Assembly (NCBI RefSeq): GCF_004366075.1
Contig: NZ_SODU01000003.1
Coordinates: forward strand, 496,001-560,000
DNA: 64,000 bases
Direction of reading: 5' to 3'
Source: Kribbella pratensis
GTDB lineage: Bacteria; Actinomycetota; Actinomycetes; Propionibacteriales; Kribbellaceae
Within the stretch, counting starts at the first letter, position 1. The number at the start of each line of letters is the position of its first letter. The notes below the pieces were generated by a model. The model was not told the origin of the DNA and did not search any database. It was given only the letters and a program-made list of their open reading frames with translations. Made by a program: the position numbers and the translations under genes. This document shows, one piece after another, positions 47,501 through 56,196 of the stretch.

Positions 47501-47552
47501 GACTGGGGACAGGCAATTGCCTGTCGCCACACCCCATCGCCTATCCCCAGTC
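47501..47552. repeat. REP-like hairpin element, copy 3 (in unit B)
   Basis: GACTGGGGACAGGC (47501-47514) and GCCTATCCCCAGTC (47539-47552) form outer arms. The inner palindrome is ACAGGCAATTGCCTGT (47509-47524), which differs from copy 2 by paired changes that keep base-pairing. Confidence 0.75.
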
Positions 47553-47592
47553 TGATCCGGTCGAGTAGGTCGGACTCGTCGCGTCGGGGCGG

Positions 47593-48036
47593 TTAGGGCT
47601 CGTTGCCTAGTTCGTGGAGGGTTTGGCGGAGGTGGGTGTAGCGGGTGGGGCCTAGTTGGGTGGACCAGGATTGTTCTACGCGGGCTATGGCGGCTCGGCT
47701 GAAGGCGACTGCCTGGTCGCCCAGCGGCGTACGGCGGACCAGGCGGACTCGGCGGTCGGTGGGGAGGCGGGCGGACTCGGTGTAGCCGAGTTTCTGCAGG
47801 TAGTCGACGTGCTGCCCGAGGCCCTGTTTCGTCATTGCTGCGACCTCCGCCAGGTCGGTGATCCGGGCGCCGTCGGGCGGGATCAGTTCGAGCAGGCGGT
47901 AGTGCGAGACCCGGAGTCCGGGGTACTGCTCCTCGGACGTGGCCAGGATCTCCGACCGGATCCGTTCCAGCGCCGACCCGAGCAGTGCGGCGATGTGATC
48001 GGTCCCGACCCGGGGATCGTCGTTGACGGAAGTCAT
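47593..48036 (-). CDS. MarR-family transcriptional regulator
   Basis: Winged-helix regulator of 147 residues. Core: LRVSHYRLLELIPPDGARIT, then VAAMTKQGLGQHVDYLQKLG (recognition helix) and the wing LPTDRRVRLVRRTPLGDQAV. It is divergent from a phosphotransferase-like gene, with two similar palindromes between the starts. The ligand is unknown. Confidence 0.9.
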   Translation of the reverse strand: MTSVNDDPRVGTDHIAALLGSALERIRSEILATSEEQYPGLRVSHYRLLELIPPDGARITDLAEVAAMTKQGLGQHVDYLQKLGYTESARLPTDRRVRLVRRTPLGDQAVAFSRAAIARVEQSWSTQLGPTRYTHLRQTLHELGNEP

Positions 48037-48073
48037 AAAGCAACTTTACTATCACATCAGTAAGGTGACTTTA
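48036..48073. promoter_or_regulatory. Two MarR-type operator half-palindromes
   Basis: TAAAGCAACTTTA (48036-48048) and TAAGGTGACTTTA (48061-48073) are near-identical 5-3-5 inverted repeats with centres 25 bp apart. They fill the gap between the divergent MarR and phosphotransferase-like genes and are likely autoregulatory sites. Confidence 0.65.
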
Positions 48074-48089
48074 CTTCCGTGGGGGGAAC

Positions 48090-49244
48090 ATGATCACCGG
48101 ACTCGAACCGTTGGGCCGGGACGCGTTGGGGGAGGAGGACCTGACCGCGCTCGTGCGGACGATCACCGGGGAACCGGCGGCCGTCGCGGGCGCGGTCCGG
48201 GTCGAACCTGTCGACTACCCGATCGGTACGCCGAGCACCGAGTCGCTGCACCGCGTCTTCGGTACGACGCTCGACGGCGCCGACTGGTCGTGCTTCGTGA
48301 AGAAACTCCAGTCCGTCCGGCACTCGCCGATCATCGAGTTCGTGCCCATGGAGTACCGGCAGAGCTTCATCGACTACATGCCCTGGCAGTTGGAGATCGC
48401 CGTCCACCGCAGCGGCGTCGGCGACCTGATGCCGCCGGGCCTGCGACTGGCGCACGCCTATCGCATCGACGTGTACGACGACGACCGCGCGACCCTGTGG
48501 ATGGAGAACGTCGTCCAGGAATGGGGCCCGTGGCCGATGGACCGCTTCGAGCGGGCGGCGTACCTGCTCGGACGATTGTCGGCTCGCCGGCAACCGCATC
48601 TCGTACAGCCCCTGCTCGACCGGGTCGTCTCCAGCACACCCGGTACGGCGCTGCGGTACTACGCAGACGGCCGCGTCATGAAGTCTGCGCTACCCGTGCT
48701 CGCTGATCCGCAGACCTGGCGGCACCCCCTGTTGAGCGCAGCGGTCTGCCACCTCGGCGACCACGCACTACGGGACGACCTGCTCGCACTGGGCGAGCGC
48801 GTCCCTGCCGTACTCGATGCGCTCGAGGCGTTGCCGCAGTGCTACCAGCACGGGGATGCGAGCCCGCAGAACCTGCTGGTGCCGCACGACAGCCCGAACG
48901 AGTTCGTGGCGATCGACTGGGGTTTCGACTGCCCGCAGGCGGTTGGGTTCGATCTGGGGCAGTTGCTGATCGGACTGGCGCACGCGGGCGAGTTGGCGCC
49001 GGAGGCGTTGCCCGCAGTACACAAGGTGATCTTGAAAGGGTTCCGGGAAGGGCTTGCGGAGGACGGCCTGCAAGTGACCGAGGAGGAGGTCCTCTACGGG
49101 TACCTGGGCTCGCTGCTGATCCGGGCCGCGTTCACCGCACTGCCGCTGGAGATGTTCGGCACGCACAACGCTCCACTGGAGCTGTTCGAGCAGCGGGTCC
49201 AGCTGACCCGTGCGCTGATCGACCTGGTCTCCCCTGTCGTTTGA
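48090..49244 (+). CDS. Aminoglycoside-phosphotransferase-fold protein
   Basis: Kinase-like protein of the APH/choline-kinase group. The catalytic loop is CYQHGDASPQNLLVPHDSPN and the metal-binding motif is FVAIDWGFDCPQAVGFDLGQ. The N-lobe is less clear (DWSCFVKKLQSVRHSPI has the ATP-binding Lys). At 384 residues it is longer than resistance enzymes, so metabolic phosphorylation or another role is more likely than drug resistance. It is probably controlled by the divergent MarR regulator. Confidence 0.8.
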   Translation: MITGLEPLGRDALGEEDLTALVRTITGEPAAVAGAVRVEPVDYPIGTPSTESLHRVFGTTLDGADWSCFVKKLQSVRHSPIIEFVPMEYRQSFIDYMPWQLEIAVHRSGVGDLMPPGLRLAHAYRIDVYDDDRATLWMENVVQEWGPWPMDRFERAAYLLGRLSARRQPHLVQPLLDRVVSSTPGTALRYYADGRVMKSALPVLADPQTWRHPLLSAAVCHLGDHALRDDLLALGERVPAVLDALEALPQCYQHGDASPQNLLVPHDSPNEFVAIDWGFDCPQAVGFDLGQLLIGLAHAGELAPEALPAVHKVILKGFREGLAEDGLQVTEEEVLYGYLGSLLIRAAFTALPLEMFGTHNAPLELFEQRVQLTRALIDLVSPVV

Positions 49245-49308
49245 CGCGATCACATTTCAGTCGTGTCACAGCTGCAACGAACGGCACCCCTGCGTGTATC
49301 CATGATGC

Positions 49309-49821
49309 GTGAGGAACCTGAGCAGATACGCAGCAGCAACCGTCATCGCAGGCTTCGTGCTGACCGGATGCGGAAGCGAATCCGGCACCGGAAGCCCAAG
49401 CACACCGTCGACCAGTGCGCCGACCCTGCCGACGGCGTCGGTGACGCAGTCGACGCCGGTGGGCACCGGTCTGCCGCTCACCGTGTCGAGGACCGGTGGG
49501 TTCGCGGGCTTCGACGACCAGGTGCAGATCGGCACCGACGGTGTCGCGACCGTGAGCAAGAGCGGCAAGGGAACCATCCGGTGCAAGCTCGACCCGAGCC
49601 TGCTGACGACCATCACCACGGCCGCGCAGCAGGTCGACTGGGCGAGCCTGACGGCGACCAAGCCGGCCACGAAGCACCCCGACGACATGATCGTCGCGGT
49701 GAGTGCGAACGGCCGGACGGCGCGCATCGAGGACCCGAAGGTGAAGCCGCTGGCGGCCCCGGTGACCCAACTGCTCACCGAGGCCGCCATCCCACCGGGC
49801 AAGCTCTGCAAGCAGATCTAA
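49309..49821 (+). CDS. Predicted lipoprotein, 170 aa
   Basis: Function unknown. An N-terminal signal (YAAATVIAGFVLTGCGSESG) has the lipobox LTGC, so the mature protein is lipid-anchored at its Cys. A Ser/Thr/Pro-rich linker precedes a small domain with GGFAGFDDQVQIGTDGVATV and KSGKGTIRCKLDPSLLTTIT. GTG 49309 is the start. It overlaps the convergent peptidase stop by four bases. Confidence 0.8.
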   Translation: MRNLSRYAAATVIAGFVLTGCGSESGTGSPSTPSTSAPTLPTASVTQSTPVGTGLPLTVSRTGGFAGFDDQVQIGTDGVATVSKSGKGTIRCKLDPSLLTTITTAAQQVDWASLTATKPATKHPDDMIVAVSANGRTARIEDPKVKPLAAPVTQLLTEAAIPPGKLCKQI

Positions 49822-51233
49822 CCCGCGGTCAGGGCTACGTCGTCGATCACGAAGCTGGTCTGCAGGGAGGAATCCTCCTGGCCGACGAACTTCACAGTGA
49901 CCGTCTTTCCCTTGTACTGCGTGACATCCAGCGTTTTCTGCACGTACGACGTGCTCTTGTTCAGGTTCGAGTACGTCGCCAGCGTGGTCGTGGTCGACCC
50001 GTCGACGATCTGCACCTTGACCGTGTCGTACACCGTGGAGCCCGTGGTCTCCGCGGTGTCGATCCGGATCCACAACGACAACGACGCCGCTGTCGCCGTA
50101 CCAGGGATCGCGACCGACTGCCCGAGGTTCTCGGTGCTGCTCCGGCCGTTCCCCTGCAGCCACGCCTTGTACGAGCCGGTGTGCGCCGGGCGTGAGGTGC
50201 TGTTCGTGATCACGCCGGTGTTCCCGGTCCAGTTCGCAGTACCAGACTCGAAGTCTGGATTTTGCAGGAGGTTGTCGCCGGTCGGGGGCGGTCCGCCGGC
50301 GTAGTCCTTCTGCGCGTACATCCAGATCATGTGGCCGATGGCATCGATCTGGCGGTCCAGCGAGGTCAGGTCCAGGTTGTTGATGGTGTCGCAGGACCGG
50401 TGGTAGCACGGGTCGAACGCGCTCCCCGCCGTACCTCCCCACCTCGTCGCCTGGGCGGACGTCTTGGTGCCCTCGGCACCGGAGAACGTACCGGCCGTTG
50501 GGATCCCCAACGAACGGAACGCCGCGTGGTCCGAGCGGCCCTGGACGTCGATGAACTCGGTCTGCACGCTCTTGCCGGTGAAGTACGCCACCAGGTCGTC
50601 ACGGGCGCCGTTGCCGGCCGGGTTGTCGTCGTACACGAAGTACCCCGGGTTCGGCGACGCGATCATGTCGAAGTTCAGGTACAGCTCGACCTTGTCCCGC
50701 TCGGCGGCGGGCAGGTTGTTCACGTAGTACTTCGAGCCGAGCAGCCCGAGCTCCTCGGCCCCCCAGAATCCGAACCGCAAGCGATTCTTGGGGGTCTGAC
50801 CACTGGCAGCGTAGGCGAGGGCGGTTTCGAGTACGCCGGCGCTACCAGAGCCGTTGTCGTTGATCCCCGGACCGGAACTGACGCTGTCCAGGTGCGAGCC
50901 GGCCATCACCACGTGGTTCGCGTCGCCGTGCGGCCATTCCGCGATCACGTTGTACGACGTACCCGCCGAGGTGCTGAACGACTGCAGGGTCGTGGTGTAC
51001 CCGGCCGCGTCCAGCTTGGCCTTCACGTAGTCGGCCGAGGCCTTGTACCCGGCCCGGCCGGTGTACCGGTCACCACCGTTGCTGGTGGCGATGGACTGCA
51101 ACTTGTCCAGATGGGCCTTCGTGTTGGTGACTGAGATATCGGGTGAATCGGCCGCTTCCGCACTGTTGCCAGTAGCAAACAATGCGCCCGCGGCGAGCAC
51201 TACGCCGAGCCCTGGGACGAGGGACTTGCGCAT
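49818..51233 (-). CDS. Secreted M28 aminopeptidase with C-terminal domain shared with the M4 peptidase
   Basis: Zinc aminopeptidase similar to Streptomyces griseus aminopeptidase. After a signal peptide (PGLGVVLAAGALFATGNSAE) the two-zinc ligands are in MAGSHLDSVSSGPGINDNGS (His, Asp), FGFWGAEELGLLGSKYYVNN (Glu-Glu), LNFDMIASPNPGYFVYDD and PCYHRSCDTINNLDLTSLDR (His). The C-terminal about 150 residues (from NLLQNPDFESGTANWTG) form a carbohydrate-binding-module-like beta-sandwich that is nearly identical to the one in the M4 peptidase encoded just upstream. It has 471 residues. Confidence 0.92.
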   Translation of the reverse strand: MRKSLVPGLGVVLAAGALFATGNSAEAADSPDISVTNTKAHLDKLQSIATSNGGDRYTGRAGYKASADYVKAKLDAAGYTTTLQSFSTSAGTSYNVIAEWPHGDANHVVMAGSHLDSVSSGPGINDNGSGSAGVLETALAYAASGQTPKNRLRFGFWGAEELGLLGSKYYVNNLPAAERDKVELYLNFDMIASPNPGYFVYDDNPAGNGARDDLVAYFTGKSVQTEFIDVQGRSDHAAFRSLGIPTAGTFSGAEGTKTSAQATRWGGTAGSAFDPCYHRSCDTINNLDLTSLDRQIDAIGHMIWMYAQKDYAGGPPPTGDNLLQNPDFESGTANWTGNTGVITNSTSRPAHTGSYKAWLQGNGRSSTENLGQSVAIPGTATAASLSLWIRIDTAETTGSTVYDTVKVQIVDGSTTTTLATYSNLNKSTSYVQKTLDVTQYKGKTVTVKFVGQEDSSLQTSFVIDDVALTAG

Positions 51234-51258
51234 GGTGGATCTCCTTCAGGCAAAGGAA

Positions 51259-51302
51259 TCCGGGGCGCGCGGGCCTGGGCGGGAGGCCGCGCACGCCCCG
51301 GA
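51259..51302. terminator. Hairpin between the M4 and M28 peptidase genes
   Basis: TCCGGGGCG (51259-51267) pairs with CGCCCCGGA (51294-51302), with further GC pairing inside. It lies 16 bp downstream of the M4 stop on the minus strand and before the M28 start; it probably ends the M4 transcript. Confidence 0.6.
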
Positions 51303-51317
51303 CGATTCACCGTGAGC

Positions 51318-53402
51318 TCAGCTCGCGGTCAGAGAGGTGTCGTCGATGACGAAGCTGGTCTGCAGGGAGGAGTCCTCCTGGCCGACGAACTTCACCGTGA
51401 CGGTCTTCCCCTTGTACGCCGTGACGTTCAGGGTCTTCTGGACGTACGACGTGTTCTTGTTCAGGTTCGAGTACGTCGCCAGCGTGGTCGTGGTCGACCC
51501 GTCGACGATCTGCACCTTCGCCGTGTCGTACACCGTCGAGGCAGTCGTCTCGGCGGTGTCGATCCGGATCCAGAACGACAGGGTGGCGCTGGTCGCCGAG
51601 GCCGGGATCGCGACCGACTGGCCGACGTTCTCGGTGGTGGCGCGACCGTTGCCCTGCAGCCACAGCTTCCAGGTGCCGGTCCGCGCCGGGCGATCGGCGT
51701 TGTTGGTGATCGGGCCCGAGGTGCCGGTCCAGTTCACCGCACCGGACTCGAAGCCCGGGTTCAGCAGCAGGTTGTCACCCGTCGGCGGCTGCGGGTCGGT
51801 GCCACCGCCACAGGCGGCCGCGCCGGCCGGGACCGAGATGCCGCTGAACGCGGCCTCGATGCCCTTGCACTGCGCCGAGTCCGCGCCGTACAGCTCCTTC
51901 GCGGAGTTGATCGCACCCTCACGGGCGTCCTTGTACGTGCTGCCCGAGCTCAGCTTGGTGCTCAGCGTGCGGTACCAGACCTTCGCGGCCACGTCGCGGC
52001 CGACGCCGGTGATGGTGGCGCCGTTGCAGGCGGTGCTGCTGTGCGTCACGCCGCCGATGACCTTGCTCCCGGTGCCTTCCGACGCCAGGTAGAACCAGTG
52101 GTTCAGCGGGCCGGACGAGTAGTGCGGGTCCAGGCCGCCGGTGCTGGTCGACCAGCAGTCCACGCTGCGGCCGTCCTTCGAGGGCTTGTCCATGTAGCGC
52201 AGCGGCGTGCCGTTGCCGTTGATGTTGATCTTCTCGCCGATCAGGTAGTCACCCGGGTCGGACGAGTTGTTGGCGGAGAACTCCACCGCAGTACCGAAGA
52301 TGTCGGAGGTCGCCTCGTTGAGGCCGCCCGCGTCACCGGAGTAGTCCAGGTTCGCGGTCGCCTCGGTGACACCGTGGCTCATCTCGTGACCGGCCACGTC
52401 GATCGACGTCAGCGGATGCGTGTTGCTGCTGCCGTCGCCGTACGTCATCTGGGTGCCGTCCCAGAACGCGTTCACGTAGGCGTTGCCGTAGTGCGTGCGC
52501 GAGCGGGCGCCCTGGCCGTTGTTGAAGATGCCGTTGCGGCCGTGGACGTTCTTGTAGTAGTCCCAGGTCAGCTGGGCTCCGTAGTGCGCGTCCACACCGG
52601 CGGTCTGGCGGTTCGACGCGGCGCCGGTCCCCCAGGTGTCGTCGGCGTCGGTGAACGTCGTGCCGTTACCGGAGGTCGAGCCGTTCAGGTCCGTGGTGTA
52701 GTTGCCGCCGCGGTTCGGGTCGGTCATCGTGTAGCTGCCCGACGTACCGATGCTGACAGTGCCGGAGTACATCGAGTTGCCGGTACCGGTCTTGACCTCG
52801 TCGTCCTGCGCGAGCACCGCACCGGACTTGGCGTCGACGAACGAGTGCAGCACCGACGGGGTCTGGTCGGGCTTCACACCGGTGGTCACCACCTCGTACG
52901 CGAGAACGGGCTTGGCCGGCGTCACAAAGACCACCAACTCGCCCTTGTTGCCGGTCGCCTTGAACTTGGCCGCCTGCGCGCCCTTGGTGAGCGCCGCCGA
53001 CTGGGACAGGGTCGGCTTGGTGCCGACGGCAACCACCTTCGCGCCGCGGTTGTACGTGACCTGCCCGATCGTTTCGCCCTTGCGCTTGACGATCAGGTCA
53101 CCTCCGACGACCTTGAGGCCGTTGAAGGTACGGTCGTAGCGGACGTACTCCGTACCGTCCGGGTCCTTGACCACGTCGCGGACCTTGAGCTGCTCTCCGG
53201 TGCCGAGACCGAGAGCGGCGGCCGTCTGCGCGGTCAGCGCCTGCTCGGCCTGGACGGCGGCCGGCTGGTTGAAGCCGGATGCCGGGAGCGGAGCCGTCCG
53301 GTCGGCGGCACCCGCGTTCGAAGCGGTGAGCCCCGTCATACCAGCGGCAAGACCCGCTGCCGCGACGACGGCCACCGCCCCTGCTGATGTCAGTCGTTTC
53401 AA
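51318..53402 (-). CDS. Secreted M4 (thermolysin-family) metallopeptidase
   Basis: Extracellular neutral protease made as a pre-pro-enzyme of 694 residues. Signal peptide SAGAVAVVAAAGLAAGMTGL; FTP and PepSY pro-domains follow (RYDRTFNGLKVVGGDLIVKR). Catalytic motif HEMSHGVTE gives two zinc His and the base Glu, GGLNEATSDIFGTAVE supplies the third ligand, and PHYSSGPLNHWFYL the catalytic His. After SGISVPAGAAACGGG begins a C-terminal beta-sandwich (NLLLNPGFESGAVNWTG) shared with the M28 peptidase. Confidence 0.95.
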   Translation of the reverse strand: MKRLTSAGAVAVVAAAGLAAGMTGLTASNAGAADRTAPLPASGFNQPAAVQAEQALTAQTAAALGLGTGEQLKVRDVVKDPDGTEYVRYDRTFNGLKVVGGDLIVKRKGETIGQVTYNRGAKVVAVGTKPTLSQSAALTKGAQAAKFKATGNKGELVVFVTPAKPVLAYEVVTTGVKPDQTPSVLHSFVDAKSGAVLAQDDEVKTGTGNSMYSGTVSIGTSGSYTMTDPNRGGNYTTDLNGSTSGNGTTFTDADDTWGTGAASNRQTAGVDAHYGAQLTWDYYKNVHGRNGIFNNGQGARSRTHYGNAYVNAFWDGTQMTYGDGSSNTHPLTSIDVAGHEMSHGVTEATANLDYSGDAGGLNEATSDIFGTAVEFSANNSSDPGDYLIGEKININGNGTPLRYMDKPSKDGRSVDCWSTSTGGLDPHYSSGPLNHWFYLASEGTGSKVIGGVTHSSTACNGATITGVGRDVAAKVWYRTLSTKLSSGSTYKDAREGAINSAKELYGADSAQCKGIEAAFSGISVPAGAAACGGGTDPQPPTGDNLLLNPGFESGAVNWTGTSGPITNNADRPARTGTWKLWLQGNGRATTENVGQSVAIPASATSATLSFWIRIDTAETTASTVYDTAKVQIVDGSTTTTLATYSNLNKNTSYVQKTLNVTAYKGKTVTVKFVGQEDSSLQTSFVIDDTSLTAS

Positions 53403-53627
53403 GACAACATCTCCTCACGGTGTGGTCGCTGTTTGGGCGCAGCGACCGAATTCAGTTGGGGACGCGCCGGATGCTGACGCAACAGTGCCACTGCCTCATT
53501 TGTGACACTTCGTGTCGATGCATGCGAGTTCTGTTACATCCAGCTGAGGATCGACTGTCGCCGTCCGCTCGCCGCGCGTCAAGGGATCCGGCCGAAAGCG
53601 CAGGGAAAACCCGCACCCGGCGCGGCC

Positions 53628-55610
53628 TCAGTCCGTGGGGTGCAACTCCCGGCGAAGGTGTTCCGGCAACGTCACGGGTAGCCGGCAGGTGAATTTCTGA
53701 CACACATAGGCCGCGGGCAGCCCGCCTATGAGCTCCCGTCCCGCCATCAGCGGTACGGCGGAACCGGGCACGCCGGACGCGATCGGCGTACCCCAAGGCG
53801 CGTCAGTAAAAGCAACTCGCAGCAAATCCCCCGCGCCGGTCTGAGTGGCGGGGCCGGTGACGATCGCGATCTCCAGGGGGCCGGTGGCAATGGTTTCGGC
53901 GACCGCGAGGGCACGGCCGGCGAAGCGGGGCGCGCGGTGGGCGATGGCGGACGACGCCTGCAGCGCCTTTTTGGCCGCGGTCTCATACCGGTCTGATCCC
54001 GTCAGGCTCGCGAGCGTGGCGAAGGCCTCGGCGGCGAGGCTCACCCCCGACGGGGTCGCGTTGTCCGTCGCGTCCTGCGGCCGCCACACCAGCTGCTCGG
54101 CGTCCGCGGCCGTGTCGAAGTAGGAGCCATCAGCAACAAACTGCTCCAGAACCCTGTCCAGCAAGGCCTCCGCGACCTGGTACCACTCGACGTCACCGGT
54201 TGCACCCAGCAACGTCAAGCATCCTTGGGCGACCGCCGCATAGTCCTCGAGTACGCCGTCCGCACTCCCCCGCACACCGTCCCGCGACGTCCGGTACAAC
54301 CGCGCGCCATCCAGATGCAGGTCCCGGACCAAGCGGGCGGCTGCCTCCGCGGCCTCGACGTACGGCGGCTTCTCGAGCACGATCCCGGCGCGAGTGAGTG
54401 CCGTGATCGCCAGACCGTTCCACGCGGCCACCACCTTGTCGTCGCGCCCGGGGTAGGTACGATTGCTCCGCGCCTGCTTGAGCGTTTCGCGGACCCGGCT
54501 CCATCGGTGCAAGTCATCCGGGTCCTGCCGAAGCTGGAGGACCGACGTACCGTGCTCGAAGGTTCCGGTCACGTCGCAGAGGTCGATGAGCCAGTCGGCG
54601 TCGTCCCCGACGGCTTCACGGAGTTGCTCCGGCGTCCAGGCGTAGTACTTGCCTTCCTCTCCGTCGGTGTCGGCGTCGAGGGCGGAGGCGAACCCACCTT
54701 CCGGTGTCCGGAGCTCGGCGAGCAGGAAGTCGGCGGTCTCCTCGGCGATGCGCTTCGCGAGGGGGTCGCCGCTGATCGTCCACCAGTGCGTGTAGACGTC
54801 CAGGAGCAGCGCGTTGTCGTACAGCATCTTCTCGAAGTGCGGGACGATCCACTGGCCGTCGACGGAGTACCGCGCGAAACCGCCGGCGAGCTGGTCGTAC
54901 ATCCCGCCTCGGGCCATCCGGTCGCAAGTATGGGCGACCATCGCGAGCGCGTCCTGGTCGCCGGTACGGCGGTGATGGCGGAGCAGGAAGTCGAGCACCA
55001 TCGACGGTGGGAACTTCGGAGCTCGCCCGAACCCGGCGTCGACCGGATCGAAATCGACCTTGAGCAGCTGGACCGCCTGCGCCAGGTCGAACGCCTCCTG
55101 GCCCGCGGGTTGCTGCGCGCCGAGCTGCTCGACGACCCGCTTCCCGATCCCGTCGAGCTGCTCACGCCGGTTCTCCCAGGCGTCGGTGATTGCCTCCAGC
55201 ACCTGCCGGAACGACGCCATCCCGCCGCGGGCGTCCTTCGGGAAGTACGTCCCGCAGAAGAACGGCTCCCCCGCCGGCGTCAGGAACACCGACATCGGCC
55301 AGCCGCCCTGCCCGGTCATCGCGACTGTCGCCGCCATGTAGATGGCGTCGACGTCCGGCCGCTCCTCCCGGTCCACCTTCACGCTCACGAAATGCTCAGC
55401 CAGGTACGCCGCCGTCTCGGCGTCCTCGAACGACTCGTGCGCCATCACATGACACCAGTGACAAGCGGAGTACCCCACTGACAGGAAGAGCGGCACGTCC
55501 CGCTCCCGGGCCTCGACGAACGCCCGCTCAGACCACTCCCGCCACGCCACCGGGTTGCCCGCGTGTTGTCGCAGGTACGGACTGGTCGACTGTCCGAGCT
55601 CGTTCGCCAT
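53628..55610 (-). CDS. Thioredoxin-domain protein of the YyaL/DUF255 family
   Basis: Thioredoxin-like N-terminus (SVGYSACHWCHVMAHESFED with a C-x2-C motif) fused to a six-hairpin alpha/alpha barrel like that of N-acylglucosamine epimerases (RMARGGMYDQLAGGFARYSV, then FEKMLYDNALLLDVYTHWWT). At 660 residues it is normal for this widespread but uncharacterised family (SSP411/YyaL). ATG 55610 is chosen because SPYLRQHAGNPVAWREWS just after it is the usual N-terminus. Confidence 0.9.
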   Translation of the reverse strand: MANELGQSTSPYLRQHAGNPVAWREWSERAFVEARERDVPLFLSVGYSACHWCHVMAHESFEDAETAAYLAEHFVSVKVDREERPDVDAIYMAATVAMTGQGGWPMSVFLTPAGEPFFCGTYFPKDARGGMASFRQVLEAITDAWENRREQLDGIGKRVVEQLGAQQPAGQEAFDLAQAVQLLKVDFDPVDAGFGRAPKFPPSMVLDFLLRHHRRTGDQDALAMVAHTCDRMARGGMYDQLAGGFARYSVDGQWIVPHFEKMLYDNALLLDVYTHWWTISGDPLAKRIAEETADFLLAELRTPEGGFASALDADTDGEEGKYYAWTPEQLREAVGDDADWLIDLCDVTGTFEHGTSVLQLRQDPDDLHRWSRVRETLKQARSNRTYPGRDDKVVAAWNGLAITALTRAGIVLEKPPYVEAAEAAARLVRDLHLDGARLYRTSRDGVRGSADGVLEDYAAVAQGCLTLLGATGDVEWYQVAEALLDRVLEQFVADGSYFDTAADAEQLVWRPQDATDNATPSGVSLAAEAFATLASLTGSDRYETAAKKALQASSAIAHRAPRFAGRALAVAETIATGPLEIAIVTGPATQTGAGDLLRVAFTDAPWGTPIASGVPGSAVPLMAGRELIGGLPAAYVCQKFTCRLPVTLPEHLRRELHPTD

Positions 55611-55668
55611 GCCCCCACCGTATGCGTCCCGCGGAATGACCCCGCACGGGCGGCAGTTGAATGGGAAC

Positions 55669-56196
55669 ATGCCCGTCCATCCACTGCTCGCCAGCCGCTT
55701 CAGCCCCTTGCAGTTCGATCCCGGCTGGACGGTCACCGAGGAGGACGTCGAACTGCTCCTCGACGCGGCCCGCTGGGCACCGTCCGCGGGCAACTCGCAA
55801 CCGTGGGCGTACTTCGTAGCCCGCCGCGACGAGCCTGACCACAAACGCGTCGTCCGGCACCTCGCCCGCAGTTCGGCCCGCTGGGCACCGAGCGCCTCGC
55901 TGCTGATCGTGACGATGGCCCATCGGTACGTCGAGGACACCGACTGGGCCTACTCCGACTTCGCGGACTACGACCTCGGGCAGTCGGTCGCGCACCTCAC
56001 CCTGCAGGCCCACGCCATGGACCTCGCCTGCCGCCAGTTCCGCGCCTTCGACCTCGAAACCCTCACCACCGACCTGAACCCCAGCCCCGGCTGGGGCATC
56101 GTCTCGATGATCGCCGTAGGCCGCCCCGCCGAACCACCCCCACCAGCCCGCGACCGCCGCACCACCACCGACCTACAAACAGCCCCCTGGTCCTAG
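55669..56196 (+). CDS. Nitroreductase-family flavoprotein
   Basis: FMN-dependent NAD(P)H oxidoreductase of 175 residues. The N-terminus (LLASRFSPLQFDPGWTVTEE, then LLDAARWAPSAGNSQPWAYF) is the family signature; DLGQSVAHLTLQAHAMDLAC and SPGWGIVSMIAVGRPAEPPP form the second flavin region. It is divergent from the YyaL-type gene and overlaps the convergent AbiEii gene by four bases. Substrate unknown. Confidence 0.88.
   Translation: MPVHPLLASRFSPLQFDPGWTVTEEDVELLLDAARWAPSAGNSQPWAYFVARRDEPDHKRVVRHLARSSARWAPSASLLIVTMAHRYVEDTDWAYSDFADYDLGQSVAHLTLQAHAMDLACRQFRAFDLETLTTDLNPSPGWGIVSMIAVGRPAEPPPPARDRRTTTDLQTAPWS

Larger units (their letters stand above)
47091..47553. repeat. Tandem non-coding repeat, 240-bp unit, two diverged copies
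   Basis: Unit A (47091-47330) and unit B (47331-about 47553) both begin CCGAGCGCACATCC and share, in the same order, CCAAGCACC, GGCGTGACCGCT, CACGCTC.CCGAG, GTGAACCCCGCACG-like stretches, CCGGCGGGGACTGGG-like and CACACCCCATCG. Each carries a 16-bp perfect palindrome near its end. Frames are not conserved between the copies, so it looks non-coding. Confidence 0.8.

Noticed and set aside
46938..47555. Coding ORFs over the tandem 240-bp repeat
   Set aside because: The frames are not kept between the two repeat units and the residues are low-complexity; the palindromes are better conserved than any codons.
51312..53387. 691-residue plus-strand ORF opposite the M4 peptidase
   Set aside because: Complete antisense of a well-defined metallopeptidase gene; composition typical of a shadow.
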